Shown: positions 1 to 10,354, counted from the first letter of the stretch. The stretch is DNA of 64,000 nt from Citrobacter sedlakii NBRC 105722 (GCF_000759835.1 NZ_BBNB01000002.1:1-64000); one strand, 5' to 3'. The notes: generated by a model from the letters alone, not told the origin. Translations and numbers: made by a program.

Positions 1-20
1 AAAAGTACGGGCTTTTTTTT
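1..20 (+). terminator. right half of an intrinsic terminator cut by the window edge
   Basis: GTACGGGC at 5-12 is followed by eight T residues (13-20), the descending arm and U-tract of a Rho-independent terminator on the + strand. The ascending arm would lie outside the window. In E. coli the neighbours on this side are serW (tRNA-Ser) and infA, facing clpA, so this may end that transcript. That identity is inference from gene order. Confidence 0.5.
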
Positions 21-30
21 CGCCTATTGC

Positions 31-86
31 ACACTCCGGGGGGATGAGAACCCCCGACCGGGGTCGACAACGGGCGCAGCCCGTTG
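31..86 (-). repeat. tRNA T-arm-like fragment plus hairpin, probably a tRNA-associated repeat
   Basis: Read on the minus strand, GGGGGTTCTCATCCCCC (39-55) resembles the T-arm of a class II tRNA such as tRNA-Ser. Beside it lies a perfect hairpin at 68-86, CAACGGGC-GCA-GCCCGTTG. No complete tRNA can be folded from the window. Degenerate tRNA pieces downstream of tRNA genes are known in enterobacteria, and this position would lie just past serW. Confidence 0.35.
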
Positions 87-115
87 GACAGACCGGACGC
101 GCAGCGAACGGGCAT

Positions 116-146
116 AAAAAAACCGGGCTTTTTCACGCCCGGTTTA
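116..146 (-). terminator. clpA intrinsic terminator
   Basis: Inverted repeat AACCGGGC (121-128) and GCCCGGTT (137-144) with an 8-nt loop. On the minus strand it is followed by a run of T (complement of 116-122). It begins about 20 nt past the clpA stop codon. Confidence 0.85.
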
Positions 147-164
147 TTCATTATGCAAAAGAGA

Positions 165-2441
165 TTAATGCGCTGCTTCCGGCTTGTGCTTCTGCGCACT
201 CTGGAAGCCGTAGGTTAGCTCATTTTTCTCTTTATCCAGTTCGACGGTCACCTGGCCGCCATCCACCAGCGAGCCAAACAGCAGCTCGTTAGCCAGCGGT
301 TTTTTCAGGTTGTCCTGAATCACGCGCGCCATTGGACGTGCGCCCATCGCCCGGTCGTAGCCCTTCTCAGCCAACCAGTTACGCGCGTCCTGACTCACTT
401 CCAGAGAAACGCCTTTCTGATCCAGCTGAACCTGCAACTCGACAATGAACTTATCGACTACCTGATGGATCACCTCGGTTGAGAGGTGCTCGAACCAGAT
501 AATATTGTCGAGACGGTTACGGAACTCCGGCGTAAACACCTTCTTGATTTCACTCATCGCGTCGGTGCTGTTGTCCTGATGAATCAGGCCAATCGATTTA
601 CGCTCGGTTTCCCGCACGCCAGCGTTGGTGGTCATCACCAGCACCACGTTGCGAAAATCCGCTTTACGCCCGTTGTTGTCCGTTAACGTGCCATTGTCCA
701 TCACCTGTAACAACAGGTTAAAGACGTCCGGATGCGCTTTCTCAATCTCATCGAGCAGCAGCACCGCGTGAGGATGCTTGATCACCGCATCCGTCAGCAG
801 ACCGCCCTGATCAAAGCCAACGTATCCCGGAGGCGCGCCAATCAGACGGCTAACGGTATGGCGCTCCATATACTCGGACATATCAAAGCGCAGCAGTTCA
901 ATCCCCAGCGCTTTAGAGAGCTGCACCGTCACCTCGGTTTTCCCCACCCCGGTCGGACCGGCGAACAGGAAGGAACCGACTGGCTTATGCTCGTGTCCCA
1001 GACCCGCGCGGCTCATCTTGATGGCTTCGGTCAGCGCCTCAATGGCTTTGTCCTGACCAAAGACCAGCATTTTCAGGCGATCGCCAAGATTTTTCAGCGT
1101 ATCGCGATCGCTCTGCGAAACGCTTTTCTCCGGAATACGCGCAATGCGCGCCACCACCGATTCGATATCCGCCACGTTGACGGTTTTCTTACGCTTGCTG
1201 ACGGGCATCAGTCGCGCACGCGCGCCGGCTTCATCAATAACGTCAATCGCCTTATCCGGCAGATGACGGTCGTTGATGTATTTCACCGCCAGCTCCACCG
1301 CTGCGCGTACCGCTTTCGCGGTGTAGCGAACGTCGTGGTGTGCTTCGTACTTCGGCTTCAGGCCATTGATGATCTGTACCGTTTCGTCCACAGACGGCTC
1401 AGTAATATCGATTTTCTGGAAGCGACGCGCCAGGGCGCGGTCTTTCTCGAAAATATTGCTGAACTCCTGATAGGTGGTCGAGCCAATCACGCGGATCTTG
1501 CCGCTGGACAGCAGCGGTTTGATCAGGTTTGCCGCATCCACCTGGCCACCCGATGCCGCGCCGGCGCCAATAATGGTGTGGATCTCATCGATAAACAGGA
1601 TGCTGTTGGTGTCCTGTTCTAACTGCTTGAGAAGCGCTTTAAAGCGTTTTTCAAAGTCGCCGCGGTATTTGGTGCCCGCCAGCAACGAACCGATATCCAG
1701 CGAGTAGAGAGTGCAATCAGCCATCACTTCCGGCACGTCGCCCTGGACGATACGCCAGGCGAGTCCTTCGGCAATGGCTGTTTTACCGACGCCAGACTCC
1801 CCCACCAGCAGCGGGTTGTTTTTACGACGACGGCACAGCACCTGAATGGCGCGCTCAAGCTCTTTTTCACGGCCAATCAGCGGATCGATACCGCCAACGC
1901 GTGCAAGCTGGTTAAGGTTAGTGGTGAAGTTCTCCATACGTTCCTCCCCGCCAGCTTGTTCATCGCTATTCGGCTGATTACCGGGGTCAGAAGTCTGACC
2001 CGGTTCATCTTTACGCGTACCGTGAGAAATAAAGTTGACCACATCGAGACGGCTCACCTCGTGCTTGCGCAGCAGATAGGCCGCCTGAGACTCCTGTTCA
2101 CTAAAGATGGCAACCAGTACATTGGCGCCAGTCACTTCGCTGCGTCCGGAAGACTGTACGTGGAAAACCGCGCGCTGCAACACGCGCTGAAAACTCAACG
2201 TCGGCTGCGTATCGCGTTCTTCTTCACTGGCAGGCAGAACGGGTGTGGTTTGTTCAATGAAGGCTTCGAGTTCCTGACGGAGCGCCACAAGGTCCACGGA
2301 ACACGCTTCCAGCGCTTCGCGGGCCGAGGGGTTACTGAGCAGCGCCAGTAACAAGTGCTCGACGGTCATAAACTCATGACGGTGCTCGCGCGCTCTGGCG
2401 AAAGCCATGTTTAAACTGAGTTCCAGTTCTTGATTGAGCAT
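165..2441 (-). CDS. clpA: ClpA, ATPase/unfoldase subunit of ClpAP protease
   Basis: Cytoplasmic AAA+ unfoldase that feeds substrates to ClpP. The protein is 758 aa, the usual length. It has an N-domain (about 1-140), a D1 module with Walker A GESGVGKT, and a D2 module with Walker A GPTGVGKT. The ClpP-docking loop reads SIGLIHQ. A longer reading frame exists with five extra residues (MGEVP), but the start at 2441 is preferred: it matches the family N-terminus [14 protein letters not shown] and has a strong Shine-Dalgarno (GGGGGAGGTG) 4-5 nt upstream, which the longer start would overlap. It lies 30 nt downstream of the adaptor gene clpS, same strand. Confidence 0.97.
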   Translation of the reverse strand: MLNQELELSLNMAFARAREHRHEFMTVEHLLLALLSNPSAREALEACSVDLVALRQELEAFIEQTTPVLPASEEERDTQPTLSFQRVLQRAVFHVQSSGRSEVTGANVLVAIFSEQESQAAYLLRKHEVSRLDVVNFISHGTRKDEPGQTSDPGNQPNSDEQAGGEERMENFTTNLNQLARVGGIDPLIGREKELERAIQVLCRRRKNNPLLVGESGVGKTAIAEGLAWRIVQGDVPEVMADCTLYSLDIGSLLAGTKYRGDFEKRFKALLKQLEQDTNSILFIDEIHTIIGAGAASGGQVDAANLIKPLLSSGKIRVIGSTTYQEFSNIFEKDRALARRFQKIDITEPSVDETVQIINGLKPKYEAHHDVRYTAKAVRAAVELAVKYINDRHLPDKAIDVIDEAGARARLMPVSKRKKTVNVADIESVVARIARIPEKSVSQSDRDTLKNLGDRLKMLVFGQDKAIEALTEAIKMSRAGLGHEHKPVGSFLFAGPTGVGKTEVTVQLSKALGIELLRFDMSEYMERHTVSRLIGAPPGYVGFDQGGLLTDAVIKHPHAVLLLDEIEKAHPDVFNLLLQVMDNGTLTDNNGRKADFRNVVLVMTTNAGVRETERKSIGLIHQDNSTDAMSEIKKVFTPEFRNRLDNIIWFEHLSTEVIHQVVDKFIVELQVQLDQKGVSLEVSQDARNWLAEKGYDRAMGARPMARVIQDNLKKPLANELLFGSLVDGGQVTVELDKEKNELTYGFQSAQKHKPEAAH

Positions 2442-2471
2442 AGGCACCTCCCCCAATTTTTATGCCTGCAT

Positions 2472-2792
2472 TCAGGCTTTTTCCAGCGTACACAGCAACG
2501 GATGCTCGTTCTCCCTTGCATATTTGTTCACCATCGCCACTTTGGTCTCCGCGACCTCTGCGGTAAACACGCCGCAGATGGCTTTGCCCTGATAGTGAAC
2601 CGCAAGCATCAGTTGCGTTGCACGTTCTACATCATAAGAAAAGAATTTCTGTAACACGTCAATAACAAACTCCATCGGAGTATAATCATCATTGACTAAT
2701 ATCACTTTATACATAGATGGCGGTTTTAGCGCGTCGCGCACTTTATCTGCCGCCAGCTGGTCGAAATCCAGCCAGTCGTTCGTCTTACCCAT
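2472..2792 (-). CDS. clpS: ClpS, N-degron adaptor of ClpAP
   Basis: 106 aa, full family length. ClpS binds the ClpA N-domain and delivers substrates bearing N-terminal Leu, Phe, Tyr or Trp. The N-degron pocket residues are present: N34, D35, D36 in the [10 protein letters not shown] motif, and H66 in LAVHYQG. The unstructured N-terminal tail (about 1-26) is intact. It is transcribed with clpA and divergently from cspD. The ribosome binding site is weak by eye. Confidence 0.96.
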   Translation of the reverse strand: MGKTNDWLDFDQLAADKVRDALKPPSMYKVILVNDDYTPMEFVIDVLQKFFSYDVERATQLMLAVHYQGKAICGVFTAEVAETKVAMVNKYARENEHPLLCTLEKA

Positions 2793-3114
2793 TGTCAGTC
2801 GTCATCTTCGGTTACGGTTACCGGCAGTCTGGACTGCCGCTGACGGGAGCGGATTTGCACTATCAATCTACCTCAAGTAACAGATAACTATCATCTATCA
2901 CTGGCATCCGCGACATCTGTCACATTACGGCAAATAGCGTTAACTGCTTCAAATTTTTGATTCATTTTTACCCAAACTACCCTGTCAAACGCTTGACGCC
3001 TGGCCTGATTTCTCTAAATTGTAGTTTTGAGAGTTGGCGAGGTTTTATACAGCCCCCACTCCACCACCGGTTCATTCCATCTTACTTATAAAGATTCACG
3101 AAGGATGTCGAAGC
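2793..3114. promoter_or_regulatory. clpS/cspD divergent intergenic region with candidate cspD promoter
   Basis: 322 bp without a gene. On the + strand TTGACG (2993-2998) and TAAATT (3015-3020), spaced by 16 bp, form a plausible sigma-70 promoter for cspD with a leader of roughly 90 nt. AAGGA at 3101-3105 is the likely cspD ribosome binding site. I saw no convincing ORF or RNA gene in the rest. Confidence 0.45.
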
Positions 3115-3336
3115 ATGGAAACGGGTACTGTTAAGTGGTTCAACAATGCCAAAGGGTTTGGATTCATCTGCCCTGAAGGCGGCGGCGAAGATATTTTCGC
3201 TCATTATTCCACCATTCAGATGGATGGTTACAGAACGCTAAAAGCCGGACAGTCTGTCCAGTTTGATGTACACCAGGGGCCAAAAGGCAATCACGCCAGC
3301 GTCATCGTGCCCATCGAGGCAGAAGCTGTTGCATAG
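3115..3336 (+). CDS. cspD: CspD, stationary-phase cold-shock-domain protein
   Basis: 73 aa single cold-shock domain with RNP1 (KGFGFI) and RNP2 (IFAHYSTI). In E. coli CspD binds single-stranded DNA, inhibits replication in stationary phase and is not cold-induced. An in-frame upstream extension gives 100 aa, but the start at 3115 gives the family N-terminus METGTVKWFNN and sits 9 nt after AAGGA. The gene is divergent from clpS and convergent with macB. Confidence 0.95.
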   Translation: METGTVKWFNNAKGFGFICPEGGGEDIFAHYSTIQMDGYRTLKAGQSVQFDVHQGPKGNHASVIVPIEAEAVA

Positions 3337-3369
3337 CTCTACTGTCTCATTGTGTACATCCCGCAGATA

Positions 3370-3401
3370 AAATGCCAGCCCGATCGGCTGGCATTTTTAT
3401 T
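3370..3401. terminator. bidirectional terminator between cspD and macB
   Basis: AAATGCCAGCC (3370-3380) pairs with GGCTGGCATTT (3386-3396) around a 5-nt loop. T-rich stretches follow on both strands, so it can serve cspD (+) and macB (-). Confidence 0.85.
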
Positions 3402-3442
3402 TTGCGTCAGGCAACGCGGGGTTAACCGCCCTACGATGCCGT

Positions 3443-5389
3443 TTATTCCCGCGCCAGCGCATCTACCGGATCCAGCCGCGCCGCGTTTCGCGCGGGCAGC
3501 CAGCCGAACAGGATGCCGGTCACGGTCGAGCACATAAATGCCGTCAACAGCGCCACCGGCGAGAAACCAATCTCCCAGCCCGGCAGGAAAAGCTGCAGCG
3601 TAAAGGCAATCAGCATCGACAGGGTAATCCCGAGCGCTCCGCCGACCAGGCAGACCAGAACCGCCTCAATCAAAAACTGTTGCAGCACGTCGCTGGCGCG
3701 CGCGCCAACCGCCATGCGAATGCCTATCTCCCGCGTCCGTTCGGTCACCGACACCAGCATAATGTTCATCACGCCGATCCCGCCAACCACCAGCGAAATG
3801 ACCGCTACCAGCGTCAGGAACAACTGAAGAGTACGTGTGGTCTTTTCAGCGGTTTTCAAGACGCCGTCCATGTTCCAGGTGAAGAAATCTTTTTTTCCAT
3901 GCCGCAAGGTCAGCAGTCGGGTGAGTTGCTGCTCGGCCTGCGCGCTGTCAAACCCGTCCTTCACCCGCACGGTGATCGAGTTCAGCCACGACTGTCCCAT
4001 AATGCGCCCGGACATGGTGCTGTAGGGCAGCCAGACGCGAAGAATTTTACTGCTGCCGAACATTGACTGTTTTTCTTCCGCCACGCCAATAACCGTCGCG
4101 GGCATATTGCCTACCAGAATCACTTCGCCCACCACGCTCGCTTTATGCGGAAACAACTGACGCCGGGTATTGCTGTCCAGCACCACCACCTGCGCCCGAC
4201 CGTTAAGCTGTTCACGGTTGAAGGTGTTCCCCTCGCTGAAGGTCATCCCGTATACGTTAAAGTAGTCGCCGCTGACGCCGTTAGCGCTGGCCGCCACATC
4301 GGTATTGCCATAACGCAGACGTAAATTCTGCGACACGGCAGGCGTCGCCGAGGTCACCCACGGCTGCTTCTGGATGGCGCTGAGATCGTCATACTTCAGC
4401 GACTGCTGGTATTGCGGGTCGTCGTCGCCAAAATCTTTGCCGGGATAGATATCAATGGTGTTGGTGCCAATGGCGCGGATATCGGCCAGCACCAGCTGTT
4501 TCGCCGCGTCACCGACCACCACAATCGACACCACTGACGCGATGCCGATAATAATCCCGAGCATGGTCAGCAAGGTGCGCATTTTATTCGCCGCTAACGC
4601 CCGCCAGGACATGGTGAGCGCTTCGCGAAATCCGCTGACAAACTGGCTCCACCCGGATGCCGTTTTCACCGTCGGCTCCTGGATGCCTTTTCCCTGCCGG
4701 GGGGACTGCGACGGGGGATTACGCACAATTTCGCCGTCATGAATTTCAATCACCCGCTCAGCCTGTGCGGCAACCTGCGGATCGTGGGTGACGATAATCA
4801 CCGTGTGCCCGCGATCGCGCAACTGGTGCAGGATCGCCATCACCTCTTCGCCGGAGCGACTGTCGAGCGCACCGGTCGGTTCGTCAGCCAGGATCACCTG
4901 CCCGCCATTCATCAGCGCACGCGCGATACTGACACGCTGCTGTTGTCCGCCGGACAGCTGCGAAGGCTGATAGTCCAGGCGATCGCCCAGCCCGAGCCGC
5001 TGGAGCAGTTCCTGAGCGCGGGCCAGACGTTGCTTACGCTCGGTACCGGCATAGACGGCGGGCACTTCGACATTTTGCGCCGCCGTCAGGTGCGACAACA
5101 GGTGGTAACGCTGGAAGATAAAGCCAAAATGCTCGCGGCGCAGCTGCGCCAACGCATCGCTGTCTAAGGTCGACACGTCGCGCCCCGCCACCCGGTAGGT
5201 GCCGCTGGTGGGCTTATCGAGGCAGCCAAGAATGTTCATCAACGTCGATTTACCGGAGCCGGACGCGCCGACAATCGCGACCATCTCCCCGGCGTTGATT
5301 TGCAGAGTGATGCCTTTGAGCACCTCCACCTGCTCCTCACCGGAGGGATAACTGCGACGGATATTGCTCAGCTCAAGCAGCGCCGTCAT
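3443..5389 (-). CDS. macB: MacB, ABC transporter of the MacAB-TolC pump
   Basis: 648 aa, the same length as E. coli MacB. It is an inner-membrane ABC half-transporter that powers TolC-dependent export of macrolides, enterotoxin and other substrates. The N-terminal nucleotide-binding domain has Walker [10 protein letters not shown], signature LSGGQQQR and Walker [14 protein letters not shown] first membrane helix (about 273-293), a large periplasmic MacB domain and three C-terminal helices follow, with the FtsX-like segment [20 protein letters not shown]. Its start overlaps the macA stop by 4 nt (ATGA), implying translational coupling. Confidence 0.97.
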   Translation of the reverse strand: MTALLELSNIRRSYPSGEEQVEVLKGITLQINAGEMVAIVGASGSGKSTLMNILGCLDKPTSGTYRVAGRDVSTLDSDALAQLRREHFGFIFQRYHLLSHLTAAQNVEVPAVYAGTERKQRLARAQELLQRLGLGDRLDYQPSQLSGGQQQRVSIARALMNGGQVILADEPTGALDSRSGEEVMAILHQLRDRGHTVIIVTHDPQVAAQAERVIEIHDGEIVRNPPSQSPRQGKGIQEPTVKTASGWSQFVSGFREALTMSWRALAANKMRTLLTMLGIIIGIASVVSIVVVGDAAKQLVLADIRAIGTNTIDIYPGKDFGDDDPQYQQSLKYDDLSAIQKQPWVTSATPAVSQNLRLRYGNTDVAASANGVSGDYFNVYGMTFSEGNTFNREQLNGRAQVVVLDSNTRRQLFPHKASVVGEVILVGNMPATVIGVAEEKQSMFGSSKILRVWLPYSTMSGRIMGQSWLNSITVRVKDGFDSAQAEQQLTRLLTLRHGKKDFFTWNMDGVLKTAEKTTRTLQLFLTLVAVISLVVGGIGVMNIMLVSVTERTREIGIRMAVGARASDVLQQFLIEAVLVCLVGGALGITLSMLIAFTLQLFLPGWEIGFSPVALLTAFMCSTVTGILFGWLPARNAARLDPVDALARE

Positions 5390-6504
5390 TGCGCCGCTCC
5401 TGGCTTGCCTTCGCCGATAACCACTTCCTCACCCGCTTCCAGCCCTTTGATAATCTCGACATCGGTGTCATTACGCGCGCCAATTGACACTTCCCGCTCG
5501 CGGCTTTCGCCGTTACGCAGCAAGGTGATTTTGTAACGGTTATCGCCCACCGGGTCGCCCAGCGCGGAGAGCGGTATAGTCAGCACATTTTTCACGTCGG
5601 TGAGCTGGATATGCACCTGGGCGGTCATATCCAGCCGCAGAATGCCTTTTGGGTTCGGTACTTCAAACCGGGCGTAATAGAAAATCGCGTCGTTAACTTT
5701 TTCCGGTGTCGGCAGAACGTCTTTCAGCACCCCTTCATAACGGGTTTGCGGATCGCCCAGTACGGTAAACCATGCCTTCTGTCCCGGCCTGAGGTGAATC
5801 ACGTCCGCCTCAGACACCTGCGCCTTCACCAGCATGGTGCTCATATCCGCCAGCGTCAGGATATTTGGCGCCTGCTGCGCCGCGATAACCGTCTGCCCCT
5901 GCAGGGTGGTGATTTGGGTCACTTCGCCGGCCATTGGCGCGACGATACGCGTATAGTCGAGATTGGTTTTAGCGGTATCCAGGGAGGCCTGATTACGCTT
6001 GATTTGGGCATCGATGGTGCCGATCTGCGCCTGCTTAACGGCCATTTCCGTCGCGGCGGTGTCGAGATCCTGCTGCGAGACGGCCTGGGTTTTTGCCAAC
6101 TGCTGTTGTCGGGAGAGCGTGACCCGCGCCAGCTTCAGCTCGGCTTCAGCTTGCTGGCGCTGGGCGCGAAGCTCCATCAGCGTCGCTTCCACTTCTTTGA
6201 TCTGGTTTTCCGCTTGCTCCGGGTCGATAACCCCCAGCAGTTGATCTTTTTTCACCTTATCGCCAATCGCCACCGACAACGTTTTCAACTGCCCGCTCAC
6301 CTGGGCGCCGACGTCAACTTTACGCAGCGCATCCAGTTTACCGGTGGCGAGCACACTCTGCTGAAGATCGCCCGGACGGACGATCAGCGTCTGATACGTT
6401 GGCACTGGCGCATTAAGCGTCCGCCAGAGGGCAATCGCCCCCAGGATAAGAATGAATATCAGCAGCAGATAGCGCTTTTTAATTTTTTTTCCCTTAATAC
6501 CCAT
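5386..6504 (-). CDS. macA: MacA, periplasmic adaptor of MacAB-TolC
   Basis: 372 aa membrane-fusion protein. It has a short basic cytoplasmic N-terminus, one transmembrane anchor (about residues 11-29), split biotinyl-lipoyl halves around a coiled-coil hairpin rich in [13 protein letters not shown]-type heptads, and C-terminal beta-barrel and membrane-proximal domains. It joins MacB to TolC and stimulates its ATPase. A longer frame opens at 6540, but the start at 6504 matches family length and follows CAGGATTAAT, giving AGGA with a 5-nt spacer. A PhoP-box-like repeat lies 33 nt upstream. Confidence 0.95.
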   Translation of the reverse strand: MGIKGKKIKKRYLLLIFILILGAIALWRTLNAPVPTYQTLIVRPGDLQQSVLATGKLDALRKVDVGAQVSGQLKTLSVAIGDKVKKDQLLGVIDPEQAENQIKEVEATLMELRAQRQQAEAELKLARVTLSRQQQLAKTQAVSQQDLDTAATEMAVKQAQIGTIDAQIKRNQASLDTAKTNLDYTRIVAPMAGEVTQITTLQGQTVIAAQQAPNILTLADMSTMLVKAQVSEADVIHLRPGQKAWFTVLGDPQTRYEGVLKDVLPTPEKVNDAIFYYARFEVPNPKGILRLDMTAQVHIQLTDVKNVLTIPLSALGDPVGDNRYKITLLRNGESREREVSIGARNDTDVEIIKGLEAGEEVVIGEGKPGAAQ

Positions 6505-6536
6505 ATTAATCCTGATGGTAGTTTTGCCTGCGAATA

Positions 6537-6553
6537 TCAACCTTATCTAAACA
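6537..6553 (-). promoter_or_regulatory. candidate PhoP box upstream of macA
   Basis: On the minus strand TGTTTA-GATAA-GGTTGA matches the PhoP direct repeat (T/G)GTTTA-N5-(T/G)GTTTA at 11 of 12 defined positions. It lies in the macA/ybjX divergent gap. PhoP control of macAB is reported in Salmonella, where the effect is repression. Function here is inference. Confidence 0.45.
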
Positions 6554-6649
6554 ACCCGCAAACGCAAAGGCGCGCGCGGCGGGCATTGACGATTGGTTAA
6601 GATTCAGCATGTTTCAATTTTCGCATACATCATGTTGCGGATTTCGATC

Positions 6650-7600
6650 ATGTCACAGATTACTGATAATACCTTCTACCCTTCCGACGTCGCGTCCCCT
6701 TTACAATTATTTATGCGCCTGACGCGCGGACAATTACTGCCGGGTAAATTCTGGCGGAAAGCCAGTTTTCGGCGGAAATTCCTTATTCGCTCGCTATTAA
6801 TGCCGCGGGCAACCAGTCAGTTGTTAGACAATCTGACGCAATGGCCGGAGCTGGACACGCTGTTAACACGCCAGCCGCGCCTGCCGATCCGTCTGCACCG
6901 ACCGTATATGGCGGTGAATATTAAACGGCACACTGCGCTGAACGCGCTTTGCACGCACTATGAGATGATGCGTAACTTGCTCACCCGCGAGCAGCAGATC
7001 GGTTATTTAAGCCATTACGGCCTCGGTCTGGCACAAATAACCGCGAAAGACGATGCGCCATTCCAGCTGGATTTAGTCAGCCTCGTCTCCCTGGATAAAG
7101 AGGGAGAAAGTACGGTCGTGATTCGTGACGCGCAGAAACGTATTCTGGCAGAAATCACGTTTACCTTCTGCTATTTAAACGGAAAACGTACCCTGTTTAT
7201 CGGTGGCTTGCAGGGGGCGGCAAACGATGTTCCGCATGAAGTTATACAACAGGCGACCAAAGCCTGTTATGGCCTCTTTCCGAAAAGGATCGTGATGGAA
7301 GCGCTGTGCCAGTTTGCCCGGGTTGCGCAGGTCGAGCAGATTCTGGCGGTCAGCAACGCTGTACATGTCTATCGCAGCTGGCGCTACATGGATAAAAAAA
7401 CCCAGATGCATGCCGACTATGACGCGTTCTGGTCATCGCTGGGCGGTGAAATGACCGACGCCGGCTATTACGCCCTGCCCTTAACCATTGCACGCAAAAG
7501 CGAGGCGGATATCGCCAGTAAAAAACGGGCCGAATACCGTCGCCGCTACGCCCTGCTCGACAGCGTTGTCGAGCAGGTGCCCCGCCGCTTTAGCCATTAA
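6650..7600 (+). CDS. ybjX: YbjX, DUF535 (VirK/YbjX) family protein
   Basis: 316 aa from the chosen start (MSQITDNTFYPSD). The family includes Shigella VirK and Salmonella SomA, linked to PhoP-regulated envelope and antimicrobial-peptide resistance; the biochemical role is unknown. Conserved blocks are visible: LHRPYMAVN, SLDKEGESTVVIRD, GGLQGA, TKACYGLFPKR and ASKKRAEYRRRY. Upstream in-frame ATG and start-like codons at 6593 and 6632 exist. No ribosome binding site is strong, so the start is the least certain part. Divergent from macA. Its stop overlaps the convergent ybjD stop by 4 nt. Confidence 0.9.
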   Translation: MSQITDNTFYPSDVASPLQLFMRLTRGQLLPGKFWRKASFRRKFLIRSLLMPRATSQLLDNLTQWPELDTLLTRQPRLPIRLHRPYMAVNIKRHTALNALCTHYEMMRNLLTREQQIGYLSHYGLGLAQITAKDDAPFQLDLVSLVSLDKEGESTVVIRDAQKRILAEITFTFCYLNGKRTLFIGGLQGAANDVPHEVIQQATKACYGLFPKRIVMEALCQFARVAQVEQILAVSNAVHVYRSWRYMDKKTQMHADYDAFWSSLGGEMTDAGYYALPLTIARKSEADIASKKRAEYRRRYALLDSVVEQVPRRFSH

Positions 7601-9255
7601 TCCGCCCGGCCGCGCGCCAGCCACAAGACGCGCGAAAACATTTTGCGCAGTAGCACCGGCACCGCGTCAACGCCGCGCCGTCCGGCCTCTATCGCCACTT
7701 CGATGGCTAAATCCGGTTTCGATGAGCGATGGATCGCCTTCGAAATGATTTTACGGATATTCATTGGCACGTTTTCCGGGATCTGCGCCACACGGTGAAA
7801 AACGTCCGAGAAGCCCTGGCGATACATAAAATGTTCCATATCAAGGGCTGGCAGCGCCGTTAAGTGCTCACGCTCTTCCTCTTTGTCGTTATTCAGCAGA
7901 CCGCGAACCGTCGCCGCATATTTCTTCCCGGCCTCATCGCCGTCCACCAGCACGTGCCACTCGATCCCCATCCGCCGGGCAAACTTCACCAGCGGCTTCA
8001 GCCCGGACTGAGCAAACTCGATCACTTTGATCCCTTCAGCGTCAAAATGGTGGCCGCACTGACGGGCCAGTTCGTTGATCACCCAGGTTTCGGTTTCCCC
8101 TTCCACCAGCAACCAGCAGCGGGCAAACAGCGAGGAGGCGCGGTTAAAACGAATGTGGAACGCAATACGACGCCCGTCTTCGGGGCTAAGACCACCTGGC
8201 CCTAAACGCCAGGCCGCCACGCGGGAAGATTCACGCACCAGGCGGCAGACGTGCTCGACGGGCGTCAGCGACAGCAGTTCACCGGAGTTGGTGGTGGTGA
8301 TTCGCTGCAGCGGCAGCAGGTTGAGCAGTTGCCAGGCCACTGAGAGCATGATGGGATGCAGGCGGGTTTCCGGATCTTCCACCAGCAGCAGCGGCCTGGC
8401 GTCTTTATGCAGTCTGACGGTGCCCTTCGCCTGCAGCAGCGTCGAGAACAGTCCCAGCAGAATCACCCGGTGGGTCCGCCCGCCGGGTCTGTCGATCATC
8501 CGGTTAATAATGTCGAGATAGCGCCAGCTGCGCTGTTCGTTGCTCGAACGACGGCGCATTAACCGGTGCCGCGACTGGGACGTTCCCTGCTCGGTAAAGT
8601 AATGCTCCAGCAGTTGCACCATTGCTGACAGCCCCTGGCGGATCTGGCCATCGGTCAGGTTTTGCGGACGCGTCGCCAGTTCGCGAGCCAGAAAATCGAG
8701 CTGACGAGCGGTGATCTCGACATCTTTGACGTCAGGCACCGTACCGTTACGGATGCGGCGCATAAACCGCGCGTCGCGCAGGCGCAGCACCGGCATTAAA
8801 CGCACCAGATGCCGCGCCTGGTCATTAATATTGTCCACCGACAGAGGATGACCGTCGCCGTCAAGGAAACTGCGCAGCGTCATCACGCTGCCGTCATCGG
8901 CGCTTTCGCCTTCCAGGCGATAAAAGATGCGCTGATAGCCGTCGCGACACGGCGACCAGCAGGCTTCAAGCGGTCGATAACGCCGCACCCGGTGGCGTCC
9001 CGGTTGTGATTCGCGAAAGGTCAGGACAATGTGCAAATGCCGCTCACGGCCATTGACATCGCCAGGCGGGAACCAGAAATCGTCGCGGTCAAAGTGATAC
9101 AGCTCTGACTCAGGCGAAAGCAGCAGCGTCAGCGCGTCAAGGAGACTGGATTTACCCCAGGCGTTTTCGCCAATCAGCACATTGTTTTGCTCCAGCATTA
9201 ACGACAGCCGATTGATACCGCGAAACCCAACAATCTCAACGCGTTCGAGAATCAT
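7597..9255 (-). CDS. ybjD: YbjD, OLD-family ATP-dependent nuclease
   Basis: 552 aa. The N-terminal AAA/ABC-type ATPase has Walker A GENAWGKSS near residue 30, and a later LLLVEDPETRLHP segment is the Walker B/D-loop. The C-terminal half is a Toprim domain with the acidic motifs LLVEGETET and VDGDEAGKKYA. OLD proteins of phages and prophages are DNA nucleases; the cellular role of YbjD is not established. A longer frame starts at 9270, but 9255 matches the family start MILERVEIVGFRG and follows GGAGGAAGC. Confidence 0.93.
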   Translation of the reverse strand: MILERVEIVGFRGINRLSLMLEQNNVLIGENAWGKSSLLDALTLLLSPESELYHFDRDDFWFPPGDVNGRERHLHIVLTFRESQPGRHRVRRYRPLEACWSPCRDGYQRIFYRLEGESADDGSVMTLRSFLDGDGHPLSVDNINDQARHLVRLMPVLRLRDARFMRRIRNGTVPDVKDVEITARQLDFLARELATRPQNLTDGQIRQGLSAMVQLLEHYFTEQGTSQSRHRLMRRRSSNEQRSWRYLDIINRMIDRPGGRTHRVILLGLFSTLLQAKGTVRLHKDARPLLLVEDPETRLHPIMLSVAWQLLNLLPLQRITTTNSGELLSLTPVEHVCRLVRESSRVAAWRLGPGGLSPEDGRRIAFHIRFNRASSLFARCWLLVEGETETWVINELARQCGHHFDAEGIKVIEFAQSGLKPLVKFARRMGIEWHVLVDGDEAGKKYAATVRGLLNNDKEEEREHLTALPALDMEHFMYRQGFSDVFHRVAQIPENVPMNIRKIISKAIHRSSKPDLAIEVAIEAGRRGVDAVPVLLRKMFSRVLWLARGRAD

Positions 9256-9658
9256 GCTTCCTCCAGACAAATGTCACTTTTCCCTTTAGCTTCTCGCAGT
9301 ATAACGGCAAATGCGCGTCGCGGACGTGACCCGGGTAAAATTAAGCGTGCTAATAGACTGATTTATGAACAATTAAGAAGATGAATTATGCTCACTGCCA
9401 AATTTAAATAGCCGGATTTTTCGCCATATAAATTCAGATTTTGTTCGCTCACTTTCATTTGAACATACGCTACACTTCAAATAAGATTAATCTGAGCAAG
9501 GAATGACGCCTCATTGCCCTACATCAAACGATCTGGATTTATTTAGCTAGAGAATGGACGACGTTCGTTTTTAAAATAGCGCGCTATTTATTGTTTCGTC
9601 GTCCTGTAGACGAATATTACTGACACCACGTTTGTGGTTATTTCTTATTGAGGTGGAT
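9256..9658. other. 403-bp AT-rich intergenic region between ybjD and aqpZ
   Basis: No gene is visible. The left part must hold the ybjD promoter (minus strand) and the right part the aqpZ promoter and leader. Very short start-stop pairs near 9380-9410 lack support. The main structure is the nested inverted repeat at 9556-9604, listed separately. Confidence 0.6.
9556..9604 (+). repeat. nested inverted repeats in the aqpZ leader
   Basis: GGACGACG (9556-9563) pairs with CGTCGTCC (9597-9604). Inside the loop lies a perfect 16-bp palindrome AAATAGCGCGCTATTT (9574-9589). No T-run follows, so it does not look like a terminator. It ends 54 nt before the aqpZ start, so it may fold in the aqpZ 5' leader or act as a protein-binding site. 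Confidence 0.6.
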
Positions 9659-10354
9659 ATGTTCAGAAAATTAGCGGCTGAATGTTTTGGTACATTCTGG
9701 CTTGTTTTTGGTGGCTGTGGGAGCGCTGTACTGGCAGCAGCCTTTCCGGAATTAGGCATCGGTTTTGCGGGTGTCGCGCTGGCATTTGGTCTCACCGTAT
9801 TAACGATGGCGTTCGCTGTGGGGCATATTTCCGGCGGTCATTTTAATCCAGCGGTAACATTAGGCTTATGGGCTGGCGGCCGTTTTCCGGTGAAAGAGGT
9901 CATTGGCTATATTATTGCCCAGGTGATCGGCGGGATTATTGCGGCGGCCGTATTGTACCTTATTGCCAGCGGTAAAACGGGCTTTGACGCGGCAGCCAGC
10001 GGGTTTGCTTCTAACGGCTATGGCGAACATTCACCGGGCGGCTATTCCATGCTGTCCGCCATTGTCATTGAGATTGTCCTGACAGCCGGTTTCCTGTTGG
10101 TCATTCATGGCGCAACGGATAAATACGCCCCTGCCGGTTTCGCGCCCATCGCGATTGGCCTGGCGTTAACCCTGATTCACCTGATCAGCATTCCGGTGAC
10201 CAATACCTCTGTGAACCCGGCGCGCAGTACCGCAGTCGCGATCTTCCAGGGGGGTTGGGCGCTGGAACAGCTGTGGCTGTTCTGGGTGATGCCGATTATC
10301 GGCGGGACCCTCGGTGGGCTTATTTATCGCACCCTGCTGGAAAAACGCGATTAA
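9659..10354 (+). CDS. aqpZ: AqpZ, aquaporin Z
   Basis: 231 aa, identical in length to E. coli AqpZ. Inner-membrane water channel of the MIP family with six membrane helices and two half-helices carrying the NPA motifs (GGHFNPAVT and SVNPARSTA). The Arg right after the second NPA is the selectivity-filter arginine. The start at 9659 follows GAGGT with about 5 nt spacing and gives the family N-terminus [14 protein letters not shown]. Confidence 0.97.
   Translation: MFRKLAAECFGTFWLVFGGCGSAVLAAAFPELGIGFAGVALAFGLTVLTMAFAVGHISGGHFNPAVTLGLWAGGRFPVKEVIGYIIAQVIGGIIAAAVLYLIASGKTGFDAAASGFASNGYGEHSPGGYSMLSAIVIEIVLTAGFLLVIHGATDKYAPAGFAPIAIGLALTLIHLISIPVTNTSVNPARSTAVAIFQGGWALEQLWLFWVMPIIGGTLGGLIYRTLLEKRD

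Noticed and set aside
732-1622. 296-codon plus-strand frame inside clpA
   Set aside because: It lies antisense to the conserved ClpA D1/D2 coding region and its protein resembles nothing; it follows from codon bias of the real gene.
9380-9415. Tiny frames (7-8 codons) upstream of aqpZ
   Set aside because: Too short and without a known leader-peptide pattern; nothing in aqpZ regulation calls for attenuation.
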